The notes under the pieces: generated by a model
The model's input: only the letters and a program-made list of their open reading frames with translations
Database searches by the model: none
Told to the model about the DNA's origin: nothing
Position numbers and translations under genes: made by a program
Source: Ananas comosus
Lineage: Eukaryota; Streptophyta; Magnoliopsida; Poales; Bromeliaceae
Direction of reading: 5' to 3'
NCBI RefSeq assembly: GCF_001540865.1
Contig: NC_033638.1
Span: 6,027,416 to 6,091,415, forward strand
Length of the DNA: 64,000 nt
Part shown: positions 33,635 through 47,200 of the stretch, piece by piece
Layout: every line of letters begins with the position of its first letter
Position numbering within the stretch: position 1 is the first letter of the stretch

Positions 33635-36600
33635 ATGGACGCGGCGATCGGCAAGTTCTGCGACTCCGTCGGGTCCTTCTTCAGCGGCGGCGACAACCTC
33701 CCATGGTGCGACCGCGACATCATCGCCGTAAGCGTCCCCTTCGCTGCTGCCCCCCCTAACGCTAACCCTAAACCCTAGAAACTTCAATTTCGGTGCTGGA
33801 TATGCTCAAATGCACGGAGAACTTGAGCTCTGACCTCTTCGATCGGCATCGTTTTGTGCTGATTTGAGTTAGTTGTAGCTGATGAATTGAAAATTTTGTC
33901 AAATTAAATTAGTTATTTGGTCAAATTTGAAATCGAACCCTAAACCCTAGAATTCCTTTGGTTGAAATGCATTGAGAACTTGAGCTTTCACCTTTTTCGA
34001 TCGACAGCATTTTGTGTTGATTTGGATTATTGTAGTCAATGAATTGGGAATTTTGTTAAACTAATAAGTGATTTGGTCAAATTCATTTCATGTCTCTACT
34101 TTTTTTTTGGGGAGGGGGTTGGAGGGGTGCATTTCGTTAATAATTAATGATCAATAGCCAACGGAGTAGCTAGTTTTAATGAAATTTGCAATTAATTGGC
34201 TAAAAGAACTCAAATCAAACCTGGACAAATGAAGGTTGACGGGTGACAATTGAAAATTTTGATTCAGGGGCCTATTCCAAAATTACCTCTCACTTGAAGG
34301 GTTCCTGAAACACTTTTACAAAATTATTTTGTATCCAAGTTATTCTTTTTGGAATTGGATGATGTTTTGGACTATATCATTGAATTACTGAAGTACTCAG
34401 AAAGATCCCAAAGATTCAAGTAAAAGTATTGAATAAAGGATCCAATTATTCTCAGTTTGCTTACTGCTTAGAGCTTACAATCTTTTAGATAAGAATGCAT
34501 GGCTATAGGCTATTTTTGAATAGGCCTTCAACTCTACTTTTTTCTTGATTGACACCCCTATTTATTTATTTATTTTATTTAAGATATTTGTGTAAATTGA
34601 GTCGGGGATTCATGAGAATTAACAGCTCCTTTAGCCATTAGTTGTTATCAATTTACGAAATCAATAGTTTCATCAACTGTTCAGAATAGTTAAATTTAAC
34701 TGAATAACTGTTAAATTTAATAGAATATTTTTAGTTGATGAAAATAACCTAAATCAAAAGAATGAAAAGTTGTGGGGATTTCAATAAAAAAAATAGTTGA
34801 GCAGTCTATTTCCAAATGGCCTATAGTTGAGGGGATTCCTCTACACTTTTACCTTTTTCTAACTATTATAACTATAAGATTTTCAACAATTTAGTAAGTG
34901 TTTTGTGAACAATGGAATGAATTATTTGCTTAACCATTTGCATATGTCACTTTCATTTCAATTGAATGACCAATTGTTATTAACTTCTTCTAAAGAGGAT
35001 GCTAAACAAATATGGAAGTATAGGAACAATTTTAGTGTGAAAAGATTTTGATCATTTGTTTTCGGGGTTATAACTTTAACTATGAAAGAATCCTAAACAA
35101 ATAGACCCGTCCAATTTGTAGAAATGTTTGTTACTTCCTTTTGTTATTTCCTTCTGCAGAGTAAAGTTTAGGGATTAAGGGACAAAGGTTGAATTTTTCG
35201 GGTTCCTTTTATTGCGTCAAAAGAATGTTACCTTTTATCATGTCAAAAGAATTTATCTTTCTATTTGTCATAGGTTTATCATTTTGATATTCAGATATCA
35301 GTCGAGAAGATGTTGAATTCCATTTCCTCTTTCCATGTAATTCTGAATTTTCGTTATACGTATCAACTGTCAAGAGTGAACCCGCTCACACTAAAGTATT
35401 TTTGCAGCGTATATGAAGTTACAAACAGAGTGATGTATTCCCACTTGAGAACTTTAGGATCATTATTTATCAACTTGAATCCCACACATGACTTTCTAGA
35501 ATTCAAATGCAATTACTATATGTTTGCTATCGCCTTATGGCATGGTTCAAGCAATACTATGTGATCTGTGGAACATATTATGAAGTGCCATGTTGTATTT
35601 TACAATATCTCTTACATGATGTTAGTGAGTTGTTTAATTTTTACTTGCTCTTTAACTTGAATACGCATGTTTGTACCGTACTGTAATTTCTGGCTTGTTG
35701 ATCGATGGCTTTTGCAAAATTTGGAAATCGCCAGAGCAATTTTTTTAAAATTGACACATTTTTTAAATTTTTTTTGCTTAAACTATCTTGTTATTATTTC
35801 TCTTTTCCCTCAGGATTAAAACTGTTTTGCATTTTGGTTCCTAGTGAACCCTTAAGAGAGGCTGACGAACATACTCTTTTTAGAAAATCGAACAGAGTAA
35901 ACATATACAGATTAGAAGATTATATTGATGCTCTAGAACATGATATACAATTTCAGGCTAAGCTCCATAATTTTCTTTAAATCTATTTGCAAATTTTGTT
36001 TTTCCTGTGGCGTGTGGGTGGTAATCATTTGGTTTTTTTTAAACATGTGCAATTTATTTATGTTATAGCATGCAGACAAGCTCATATCATTGTGCTTGAT
36101 TTCTTGGCAGGGTTGTGAGAAAGAGGTTGCTGAGGCTGGGAATGAAGAACAAAAGGCTGAAAGCCTTATGAGGTTATCTTGGGCCCTCGTTCACTCTAGA
36201 CAACCCGATGATGTGAATCGTGGAATAGGGATGCTTGAAGGTAACATATGTTTTCCTTCTTGGGTAAATTGCACTAATAGTCCCTGTACTTTGAGTTGAG
36301 TTTCATGTTCATCCTCGAAATTTTAATTTCGACTTTTGAGATCCTGAACTTTTAAATAAGGTTTCAATTTAGTCCCTAAACTTTCAACAATATTTCATTT
36401 TGGTCCTTATCGTGGAGTAAAAATTATTGTATGCACCTAATTCATCTGGGTATTCATATGCCATAAATTGATTGATTCTTCACCAATCTTATACTTTCAA
36501 TCCAATGATTCAATTTATATAACGAAAAAAACTATAACTCAATGTGGTAAGGTCGAAATATGAGATGAAAAAACAGTGGATAAATGTTTAGTGACTAGTA

Positions 36601-39600
36601 ATGTTTGAACTTTAAAATTTGACGGCTAGAATGAAACTTGCCCAAAAGTTCAAAAGTTCAGGGACTAGTGGTGCAATTTAACCCTTTTTTTCCTGGTATT
36701 AATTGCTTCTCTCTTTCTTTCTTTTAGTTAGTATCTGTGAATTTACCTATATGAGAATATGAGAGGCAATTTGTTCCTTTTGAACTACTATGTTTGTTTT
36801 GTTTAATTATAGACTTTTGAGTAAGAGTAATGTCTTGACACTAAGCCTCTTCTTGTCTTGGCAGCTTCTCTGGATAGTTCTAGCAGCCCATTGCAAACAC
36901 GGGAAAAACTATATTTGTTAGCTGTTGGGTACTATAGAAACGGGGATTATGCAAGGAGTCGTCAGCTTTTGGAGCGGTGTTTGGAGGTTTTACCTTATTT
37001 ATTTTACCACCGATACAGTCTATTTACATATTCAGATACTTTTTCTTCCATTCGATACCAGTACTATTTTTGCTTGTTGTGCAAAGGATGTTTTGAAATT
37101 TACTTTATATCTTGGTAAATATTTTTGTGGACAACAACTTGGTCATATTAGTTTGAAGTTTGAACTGCAACCCATCCTATATGCTGCTGTAGTTATTAAT
37201 TAAATGGTAATGCTGATGGATTCTCATGTTTTTTGGTATTGTTGCATTTAAAAAATTTATTTTTTTTTAACTTTAACGAGTTTAAAGTTTTACCAGCTTG
37301 ATATATTTTCATCATTCAGTCACAATCTTGTAAAGGTTTTCTGATGATAGACTGAAATGCTGCACACACTATTTTGGTATACTTATGTTGAGTTTTTTAT
37401 TTTTTGTTATATTCTGTTGTAATTTGTAGGTATGTCAAATTTCTGTGTGGCTATCATACTAATAAATCCTTTGGAGGATAATGGAATAGCTGATAGAATT
37501 AACTTTTTGCCAATCTAATTACAATCACACTTTGTTTATTTGCCATAAAAAGTTGTTAAAGTATGATGCACACAGTTATTGCCATGTATAATAACCTAAA
37601 GAAACATTTCTTCCAACTGACAATCACGCATCACATTAGCTGTCAAAATGTTTTGCTTGTCTAGATTAGTTTTCATTTTAAAATAGAGTAGAGAGTAGTA
37701 TTTTAGTGTTGAAGCCTCAGTCACTCGTACTTTTGGGAGCCTCCATTCACGTTAGTTGCATTATAGCCAACTTAATTATAACAGAAAGGTATTTATGATG
37801 AGGTAAGTCTTATCCATCTCTTCCTGTTTCTCTGTGTTTGTAGAAATAATTTTTGTTGAAGTACATAAAAATCTGGAGAGCTCTTATACAGTGATTGGAT
37901 TCAAGATGCTTATTTACCAGTCATCAAACATTTGAATGCATCCTTGTGTTGCAATAATTAATTGGTTAATTGGTGTCACTGAACACTTGTAACATCTACC
38001 CATGCTCACAAATTTTGATGTGCAAAAGTTTAAGGGCCTGTCATTTTGTTGCAATAGCCATTGCCAGTCTGCTCCGTTGTCTTTTTAATCCTCTTACTTC
38101 CTTTTGTTGTCAACTATTGAGTTATCTATAGGGGTGTCAACGAGCCGAACATGAGTGAGCTGGGGCCGGTTCATTAAAGTATCGAGCCGAAAAATTCAGC
38201 TCGTGTTCCGCTTGTTAATAAACGAGCCGAACACGAGCTGGCTCACGAGTTGGCCAACGAACAATTAAATAGATTAGATTGGATATGTATAAAAAAAAAA
38301 ATTTATAAAATCTTACTCATTAGACTTTGATCTAATGGCTGAAACTTTACATATAAATGAGTCTTTTAATAATTGAGCTCAGCTTTATATTTTATTTGCT
38401 AAAAATCAAATAAAAAAAATATTATATATATTATTTATTTATATATATAAATATATATAAATATAAATTATATAAATTATATAAATATAAAATATATGTA
38501 TTCGAGTTGTTATCGAGCCGAACACGAGCGAGTTGACCCCAGCTCGTGTTCGGCTCGTTTACTAAACGAGCGATTCGATCTCTAGCTTATTTCGAGCCGC
38601 CGAAGCACGAGCCTGGACAGTGACCTGAATTGTCACCCTTAGTTATCTGTCATGGAACAACTCATTTTTTCAGCATGGATGTGATAGAAGCAGTACTGTT
38701 ATAGTACTGAATGAATCTTATAGCACAGCATTATCGAAGTGATACTACATCAGAATCTCTATACCACAGATACTATGGAGTATTTAGCACTGAGGTACTG
38801 TAGCTTTAGAGGAGGAAGAAAATCAGAAGAACAAGGCAAAGATGAAAGATTCTAGCGGTGTTGTAGCATAATGCTGTAATAATAACACTATTAGAATCAC
38901 TGTAGCATTGTGGTACTGTATTGCACAGAGAAAAGGGGAAAAGAGAAGAAAGATAAGAAGACAAAGATATGAGAGGAGAACTAGAGAGAACTTCCTCAGC
39001 TGAGATAGAGGAAGAATAGAGATAGCATATTTTGTTGTTGTCTATAAGGTTAACAATTCCAGCCTGATGAGGATGCCTTTTGATGTAGGTGAGGAGAAAG
39101 AAAAACAATTAAACTCTTTAATTTGTGTTTTAGTTAGATTAGGTTTTAGAGATATTTGCTAGAATTTGATTTTTGTCTTTTAGTAATTTTTGGCTAAACC
39201 AAATCCCTGACTATCAGGAAGTTTGGTTGAGATGCAGGTCAGCTAGGATTAGGCTTCTAAGTAGTGTAAATGAAGTCCAAGACCTCTGCAATCATTAGTG
39301 TGTTTTGGGAAGGAAAATTGCATTTACTTTCCATATGGGCAAATTTTGGCCTTTCTTTCGTTCCCTTCCTTTTCACCAACTTCTTTTGCTTTCTCTCTTT
39401 CTGTTTTTTTTACAACAAACCATTGCCTCTATCTGTTTGAACCGCTGCCATTCATCCAAATCATTTCCGCCCACTGTCACCAGACCCCGCCCTACCATGC
39501 TCATTGTTCAAAACTGCTCGGCCATAAGGTTGCACGTGCATTGCCTCCACAAAGCTGAGCTCTCCCACAATCCCAACTCCCATTTTTTATGATCTTTTCG

Positions 39601-41020
39601 TCTTTTCTGCAAATCTGTAATTAGTAGCCGCCCCATTTGGGAGAAAAAAGGAAAATAAAACCTATCAAACCCTTTGCCATTGAACGCTTTTCTGCAAATC
39701 TATAATTATTAGTAGCCCCGTTTGGAAAAAGGGAAAAAAAAAAAGAACACCTACCCAACCCTTTACCATTCAACCCTTCATCACCTTTTAGCCTCACATG
39801 AACCCATAGCCGAATCCATAGGCGTCTTATTCATTGGGAAGAAACATTACATGCTGCAGTTTTCTATTGGTTGGGTCTATAGGACAAAATGGCTTAACTT
39901 TTTGCTTAACCAGTTTAGAGGATGACTGTTTTAGTTAATCCTTTTTGGGGAGAATTAAATAGTGTTGAAATGGTTAGAGGAATACAGACATTGTAACTAT
40001 AAAGTAAACCGGAAGGAGAGTGATCTAGTAGATTAGAAGATGCTGCAGGATCAAATGTGGATACGTCCTCTTACTGCACTTTGTATTTGGTCTTATATCT
40101 TGTTTTGATCTGGATAGTGGGTTTCCGACTTACTGAATTATCCATTTATTGATTTGCTTGATGTATCATTTCCTATGTGTATCTAAATATATCAAAATGG
40201 TTGTTATGTCAATTTGCAAATGGGTACCTAACTTCAAAAGTTTAGATTTCATTACCTAGCTTTTTGAAATTGTGTTTTCAGTTTTCAAATTGTCAGAGAA
40301 ATCTGTCTTCACCTAGTGCATCCATTTATCTGCTCACCGTACTGCATTTGCCCTCCATCCCATAGCATACTTTCAATAGAATCATCCAAGACCATGTGTA
40401 GAGGCATTTATAGAAAATATCTGTTATTGTTGCCAAGATTGACAGGGATATACGTGACAATGATCTAGTAATCTAATATAATTGCACAAATCAAGCACAG
40501 AATTTTATTCCTGAGATTCAATGTCGCCTTAATGTGAAATCATTTTGTGATGCTTATGTTCGATAAATTACACGAGCTTGAAATCTTGTAGGGTAGGATA
40601 TAACAGGCTTCGATGTTCACTTTACATTCATTTAATCCCTGCTCAATGGTATTGTAGATTGCACCTGATTGGAGGCAGGCACTGACTTTGCAAAAGGTAG
40701 TGGAAGATAAAATTGCAAGAGGTGAGATATTTGTTCATGCGTAAAATTTGAGCTAGCACTTTAAATTGATTATCTTCAGTATATTATTATAATGCTTTCT
40801 CTTACCCATTTGATAGCTCAAAACTTGGTATGCTTTGAGAAATATTTGTTCTTGTTGACTTACGCTCACGTCTTATCATGTGCTTATATATAAGCGAAAT
40901 GACCAGATCTTTTTTGTGGCAACAGACGGTTTGATTGGCATGGGCATTACTGCTACTGCTTTTGGAGTGGTGGGCCTTCTAGTCGGAGGGATTGTTGCCG
41001 CCGCATCTCGCAAGAAGTGA
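33635..41020 (+). CDS. FIS1: FIS1, tail-anchored mitochondrial/peroxisomal fission protein, complete, 5 exons
   Basis: Exons 33635-33727, 36111-36240, 36865-36986, 40658-40721 and 40926-41020 join with GT-AG sites to 167 aa, close to the usual plant FIS1 length. The N terminus MDAAIGKFCDSVGSFFSGGD and WCDRDIIAG lead into the TPR-like bundle: LMRLSWALVHSRQPDDVNRG, then REKLYLLAVGYYRNGDYARS and RQLLERCLE. The C terminus, about residues 142-167, is one hydrophobic segment (GITATAFGVVGLLVGGIVAA) ending in basic SRKK, the tail anchor for outer mitochondrial and peroxisomal membranes. FIS1 recruits the dynamin-related fission machinery. Intron 1 is 2.4 kb. Intron 3 is 3.7 kb and holds a hAT element. 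Plants often have two FIS1 paralogues; which one this is cannot be said. Confidence 0.94.
38128..38640. mobile_element. hAT MITE in FIS1 intron 3
   Basis: The element starts ATAGGGGTGTCAACGAGCC and ends GAATTGTCACCCTT. It is flanked by an 8-bp TSD AGTTATCT at 38120-38127 and 38641-38648. Both subterminal regions carry repeated CGAGCCGAACACGAGC motifs, and the centre is AT-rich. It is 513 bp and noncoding. It belongs to the same lineage as the element at 51728-53000. Confidence 0.8.
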
Positions 41021-41667
41021 AAAATTTTCTTTCAGATTCACTACGACGAGTTCTTCACCCTTTTGTCGTTACGTCAACTACCAAGTGTTTTCGCTTCAAG
41101 TATCTTTTTATCTCTAACTCTGCTGAATCTTCATAAGCAATAAAATAAGAATATGGGCTTTCTAAGAATGTAAATTTTCTGTTAATAGGTTTTTTTTCCA
41201 TTAAATATAAAAAATATGCATCTAATGTTTTTTCCAGTTCTTTTCATATATAAGATCTTTATTTTCACCTTTTTATGCATTCTGATGAAATTTTCTCTCT
41301 CTGTTGTTTCCTTTTTCTTTCTTTTCTCACTCACCATCTCATGATTATTTAAGCTTATGTGTCAACATTGAATCTGTCTGATAGTTGAGATATTGTTAGC
41401 AATAATATTGATCTGATTCTAAGCTTTTCTCCTTTCCATGAGGCTACTGGATTTCAAATAGTGCGCAGTTCATTTAAGTCTACGGGATTTCGAACCACTG
41501 ATGTTTTAGGTAGTATTTGATTTGTTGAATTTACAGGACTTCATATTTCGTGCCTCTGTATGAAACTATGGAAACTGAAATTATATGCGGAGATAATATT
41601 CTTACATTTATTGTCATTTTACTGTTCCTTGTAGATCTAAGGGTTCATACGTACATAGACATTCTCT

Positions 41668-41723
<56 letters not shown>

Positions 41724-44107
41724 CCTTTTGGGCATCTATTAAATTATTAATACAATACTCTGCATCTTTCTTAAATAGGCTCGAATATTTATGATGATTG
41801 TTGAATTAGAATGTAAGGCTTTATGAAAACAAGTTGGTTAATGTTCCTTATATATAGGACCTGCTAGGGAGCAATGTAGAAATAGTGTAGTTGAAAAACA
41901 CGAGTTTTTTTTTTTTTTAAGCTTCCTTGGACTTTTTTTAAATTTTTTTTTTTAACAATGTACTGTTCGGGTGCCTATTCTAGAGTTTTAAAATACATAT
42001 TTTGTAGTCCAAATGGAGTATTTTTTGCTATATAATAAAGAAAGAGGTTCTAGCTTAGTTAAAAAATAAAAAAACAATCATAGCAAGTTGGTAAAATGGA
42101 GTCATATAGTGGTTGGTCATCCAAACAATATATAAATGTGATATTTTTTATATAGAGTAATGTGATATTATGACATATTAATACCAAAGTGAAAAAATCA
42201 CTATGTAAAATTTTCAAAAGTTCCCAAACAGCCCAAATTCGGTAGAGTAGAAAAAGAAAAAAAAAAAAAAACTGAATATATATATTGTGTTCATTAAAAG
42301 CTGCTAATTTGGACAGCTGTGGTGAATAAAGAGATTTTTTTAATATTTAATTTTTGGTATATTTTTATATTATAAAACTGGCTTGGTCTGCTTAATCATT
42401 CCACTACAGCTTGCTATCTAGAATAAATCACTCAAGTTAGACACTCACAACTGCAAGTTTCGCAATCAATGCATTCTTTTGCATCTTTACTCTGTTTTTG
42501 TTCGTGGATAAAAATACATTGGGGAGAGCCCCAAAGACACTTAGTTGGGAAATCCTAGATTCGCTGCCACTCGTTAATTTTATCTTTTTCGGATTCACTG
42601 CTATGCATTAGTTTTGCCTCCATCTAATAGTTTATTGAGTATTTTAATACCAAAATTCACACACAATTTTTAAATCTTAGAGAAAAAAATTATAATTCTT
42701 AGATAAAAGTAAAAGTGATACGTGGCGACAGATCGAGGCTGTTTAATGAAGTGTTGTTCAGAAGTTCTTCACTGAAATTTAAGAGGCAACCGAACTCGCA
42801 AAAGAGGTTTAGGAGACACATTGTACTTTGTTAGAGGTTTGGTAATTTTAGATTTATAAACTAAGATAAACTTCAAATTGCCCCCTTTGTGGTTTAACTT
42901 ATTTACACTTTTTTCACCCTACCATGGAAAATGTTTTTATTTTATCCCCTGTAGTTTAATTTTTATTTTATCAAAAAATGATAAAGTAAAAAAATTTTTT
43001 TTAAAAAATTATAGAGTGGCAAAGTAAAAAATGAGCTAAATTACAAAGGGGCAAAGTGCAATTTCTAGAACTACGGTTGACAAAGTGAAAATAAGCTAAA
43101 CCCTGGGTTGGCAATTTGAAGTTAAGGAGTGCTAAGATTCAAATTTAATTTTTAATTTTAAATTCAAAATATAAATTTGAATTTGATATTTAATTTTAAA
43201 TCTAAAATTAAATTTGAACTTTGAATTTCTCTATCCTGAACTTAGAAACCCCCTATCTCTCTCTTTCTTTTTTTAATTTTTTTTTTCACTTGTCATGTTA
43301 TTATTATTATTTTTTAACTAAAAATCCAAAGCAGTTGGTAATTTCTACTATCCTTGGATTAGGCTCGTAGGGTTTACAACTCTTTTGAGTTGTAGAGTTA
43401 GCATTTTTAATTTATAGTTTACCCATAAAAATTAAATTTTTTTCAAATTTATTGGGAATTTTAACAAATTTATTGGTTTTAATCACTTCTAATAAATAAA
43501 ACTAGAATAATTAATAAAAATTTAAAAATAATTAATTATGAAAATATAAATTAAAAAATTTAGAAGTTTTACGAGTGTGAATACAAAAATTAGGTAAGAA
43601 TTTTTGGACAACCCCTCGATATGCCCACATTTCAAAAATAGAGCCCTGACCTTTTATATCTTTTTTAGAATTAAGTGATTTAGTTAATTTTTTTTTCCAA
43701 TTCGGTGGTAGTTTTATCAAATTTAATTGATTTAATAACTTCTGATAAGTAAAACTAGAGTAATTAGAGCTTAATAACTAATATAGTCATTGAATTTGAT
43801 AAAATTTTTTAACATAACTGAGTACAAAACTCAAATAAAAAAAAAAAAAGAAGTTGAGGGGGTCACAATCGAAAAATAAAAGTTGTATAGGTTAGGGGGT
43901 CTCCATACTTTTTTACCCAAATATAAAAATGATGTCGATTGTTTTTAAAATACTCTATACTTGAGGGGGTATTCATAAATTTGGAGTGCGGTGTATGAGA
44001 TGTAGTTATACACCCGGTGCAGGAAAATTTCTCCACATTTAGCCCTATCTCTGTTCTCCACCGAGGTCGGTAATCGCCCTCCCATGTCGCACGAGACAAC
44101 CTAGACG
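41021..44107. other. FIS1-SKIP5 intergenic region
   Basis: No gene is seen. A pure 55-T run lies at 41669-41723, possibly a retroposon tail in minus orientation. Positions 42868-43126 are a diverged family D element (AAACTTCAAATTGCCCCC to GGCAATTTGAAGTT). Positions 43140-43210 are simple AAATTCAAAAT-type repeats. Positions 43590-43990 contain inverted-looking text (ACCCCCTCAA/TTGAGGGGG types), probably an old MITE. The rest is AT-rich. Confidence 0.4.
41139..41144 (+). terminator. Candidate FIS1 polyadenylation signal
   Basis: AATAAA occurs 119 bp after the FIS1 stop codon in an AT-rich 3' region. Plant signals are loose, so this is only a plausible site. Confidence 0.35.
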
Positions 44108-44146
44108 TAACCCTAACCCTAACCCTAACCCTAACCCTAACCCTAA
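44108..44146. repeat. Interstitial telomere-like (AACCCT)n array in the SKIP5 5' flank
   Basis: Six hexamer units of AACCCT lie 58-96 bp upstream of the SKIP5 ATG. The hexamer is the TTAGGG type, not the seven-base TTTAGGG common in plants. It may act as a telo-box-like promoter motif cluster. Confidence 0.85.
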
Positions 44147-44167
44147 TCACAAAGCGTACCCAATTCG

Positions 44168-44198
44168 AGAGAGAGAGAGAGAGAGAGGGAGAGAGAGC
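44168..44198. repeat. (GA)n microsatellite in the SKIP5 5' leader
   Basis: About 15 GA units with two G interruptions lie immediately before the GTC-ATG start context. Confidence 0.9.
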
Positions 44199-44203
44199 GA
44201 GTC

Positions 44204-47200
44204 ATGGCGAAGCGGAAGGGTTGGGTGGCGCCGTCCAATTCGCCTATAAATAGCTTGGACGATGGTTGCCTCATGCACATCTTCAGCTTCCTCAGCCCCA
44301 TCCCCGGTTCGTTTCTCAAAACCCTAATAAATGATACATCTTTTTAGCTATTTCGATGCTGGTTATCCTTGTGATTGTTGTAGAAGGCGGATTTGTAGCT
44401 GTGGTATGGAGAATTTCTGTTTTTTTTTTTTGTGATTTCGATGGTTAATTTCCTGTTAGGGTTTTTGGTTTTCGAAGCTCTGGTGGAGTTGGTTAAATAT
44501 TGAATTTTGATTGATTTGGTTGCTCCCTGTGGAGGGAATTGGTGTGTTTTTTATGATCTTGTTTGTGCCTACTCTCCTTGGGCTTTGATTAAATTGCTGC
44601 AAACAATTTTAGGGCATGTTTCGTTCTGCGACGAATTCTGCAAGGAGAGCAGTTTTTTCTGCCACTATTCTAGGGCAACCAAGAAGGAATCCGATTTTGG
44701 AGAATGAATCTATTGATTAGGGTGATAACTCTAATGATAGAGCATTATTCCAATAAATGCATATAATGAGCGATAAAGTTTAATAATAGCTAGTAGTTTC
44801 TAAATTATCCAAGAATAACTCACTTTCATCATGGAAAGCACCCCTGAGCTTTTGTTTTGTTTTGTGTTTTTTTTTTTGGGTCCTTTGGTTTTGTTTTGTA
44901 GAACAAGGAATGATAGATTGAGCAGTTCCTCAGTTTTCCCCCAACCAAAAAGTATATTCGATAATTGGATTTTCATTGTTGTCGTTATGGATGGTTAATC
45001 TTGGGTTTGAATAATAGTCGAACATGAGCAGGCTCTTGTCGAGCCAATTCTCGAGCCGAATATGAGCTGTTCGTGAACAAAAACCGCAATTGAGAGCCCC
45101 ATGTTTTGTGGCTTTACATTTTGGTTCACCGTCATGGTCGTCTATTTTTCCAGATTTGTGTTATGGTTAGAGTGATATTATGTTGTATACAATTATGGTG
45201 GTTGACGGGCTGTGGTATCTCTACAAAGGTTTTGTTAATTTGTGGGAATGCCCCTGCAAGTTGGTGTTTGGGACCTTGGGTGCATGCTCTTGAAAATCGT
45301 ATTTATTTGCATTCAAGTCTCTACGAGATGTATATGTGCCAAATCCATTTTTGTGTAGGTGTTCGACAAGGGTGCATGCGTAAGTAAGTAATGTTTTTGG
45401 CAATGAACGTGTCTTACCAATACTCTGTAGGCGAGTTTTGCACAATTTTCATTTTTGCAGTGTGGTATATGCAATAAAAACCTAGTCTGAGATTTGTAGT
45501 GTGCTTCTTTTTAAGACGAGCTTTTTAGCACGTTGGTGGTCAATTTGCAGATAGGTATAACACCGCCCTCGTTTGCCACAGATGGTGTTTTCTGGCCTGC
45601 CACCCTCGACTATGGCTTCGTGTGGAGAGGCCTATCAAAGGTGTTGCTGAGCCTGGAGTCTTTCTGAATCTCGAGGCCGCTATATCTGCTGCAAGGTAAG
45701 GGAGTTTAGCTTTCTTCCCTTTGTTTTGCATGATTGGGCTTTAGAAGAGCAGAATAAAAAATAATTTAGTTTTGTTGAAGGCCCGGCGACACCATTCTGA
45801 TTGCTGCTGGTGGTAACCATGTTGCCTGCAACATCCAGATAAAAAAGCCTCTCTGCCTTGTAAGTTTGAGCCAATTTGTTTTGTTGATAAGTCATTTAAA
45901 TACCATTTCATTGGAAAATCAGAGAGTAAAGAATTTAGGGGAAAATTGAAGTGGGAAATAAGTTGAGGATTATCATTAGATAGGAAAGAATTGCTGAAAA
46001 AAGAAAGAAAAAAAAATGAGATGGCAATTTTGATAAGCATATGAGAGTTTCTGAGTGAAGACTTATGAGTGTAAAAAATGCAGCCAGTGGGTTTGATACT
46101 TCTATTCTTTCTTCTTATAAAACCTACATTAAACTAATATTTTTGCTGGTCATTTCTTCGCTTTGTCATTGGAGATTTCTATTGGTAATCTCATTTTTCA
46201 TTTGGTGATTTCCTCGTTGAAATGATCTTCCAACTGCCGAACATATTTGCTCTGAATCAATTATTTGTGGCTCGGACTTGATTTACGGCCTGTCCAACCA
46301 ATGCAAAAGAGAATTACAAAATTCTACCAAACCTAATCTGAGGGTGGGGCAGCTTTTGGGATGATGCCTGCATGGCAGCCTCTTGTCCTTCATAAAGAAA
46401 GCCCCTATCTGCTCTTCGAGTGCAACCTTGATTTGAGAGATCAACGCGTTAAGTGCTTACGAGCCCGGGTAATCCTTGGCATAGAGCATTTCCTCAATTA
46501 AAATGAAAATGCTTTTGATTGATCACTTGTAGAGTAATACATAGAAAACGGTAGTTGAAACTACATATAGTTGATCTTTTGTTTCCACCCACCTCAATAT
46601 ATGATATAAAACTGTTTACACTGCTTATGGTTACTTCGACTTCGCTCTCCTACATTGGGAATGGGATTTTGTTTTTCTTCTTACAACACATTTATAATCT
46701 GTTAGCGGACCTAATATAATTATCTATTTTGACTCATCAGCTGGAATTCTGGACAAATAAAATGTGGATACTTATTCAATATCCAGAACTAAAAAGTGTA
46801 AACTCGAGTCGTCAATTCACAGGACTAGAGAAATCACAGCTCAAGAAGATAGCAAGCTTGTATTAGTGCTCAACCATGCGATGCTTTTTGAAGCTCAACC
46901 CTGCAGCCATTGTTTGAAGCCTCTTCAAGTCTCTTCACTTCGCATTCTGCTACTCTCTTTTTTTCACCAAGCAAAGAAACCCTAGGTTCTTCTACCCAAT
47001 AAACGAGGTCTTATATAAGCCTCTATGCGAATTAGAGAAACTCTCACTAGCAGAGGTATTTACTCCATTTAAAATCCTAACTATTGTTGACGAAGTGCGG
47101 GGATTTGTGTACAAACTAGAGTCCAATGGAGAGTTTGGCAAGAAGAGAAGAATAGTGTAGCAAGTAAAATACCTCCATGAGTGTAATGTTCTAATGGGCA

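Noticed and set aside
44257..44266. TATA-box-like TATAAATAG near SKIP5
   Set aside because: It lies inside the SKIP5 first coding exon.
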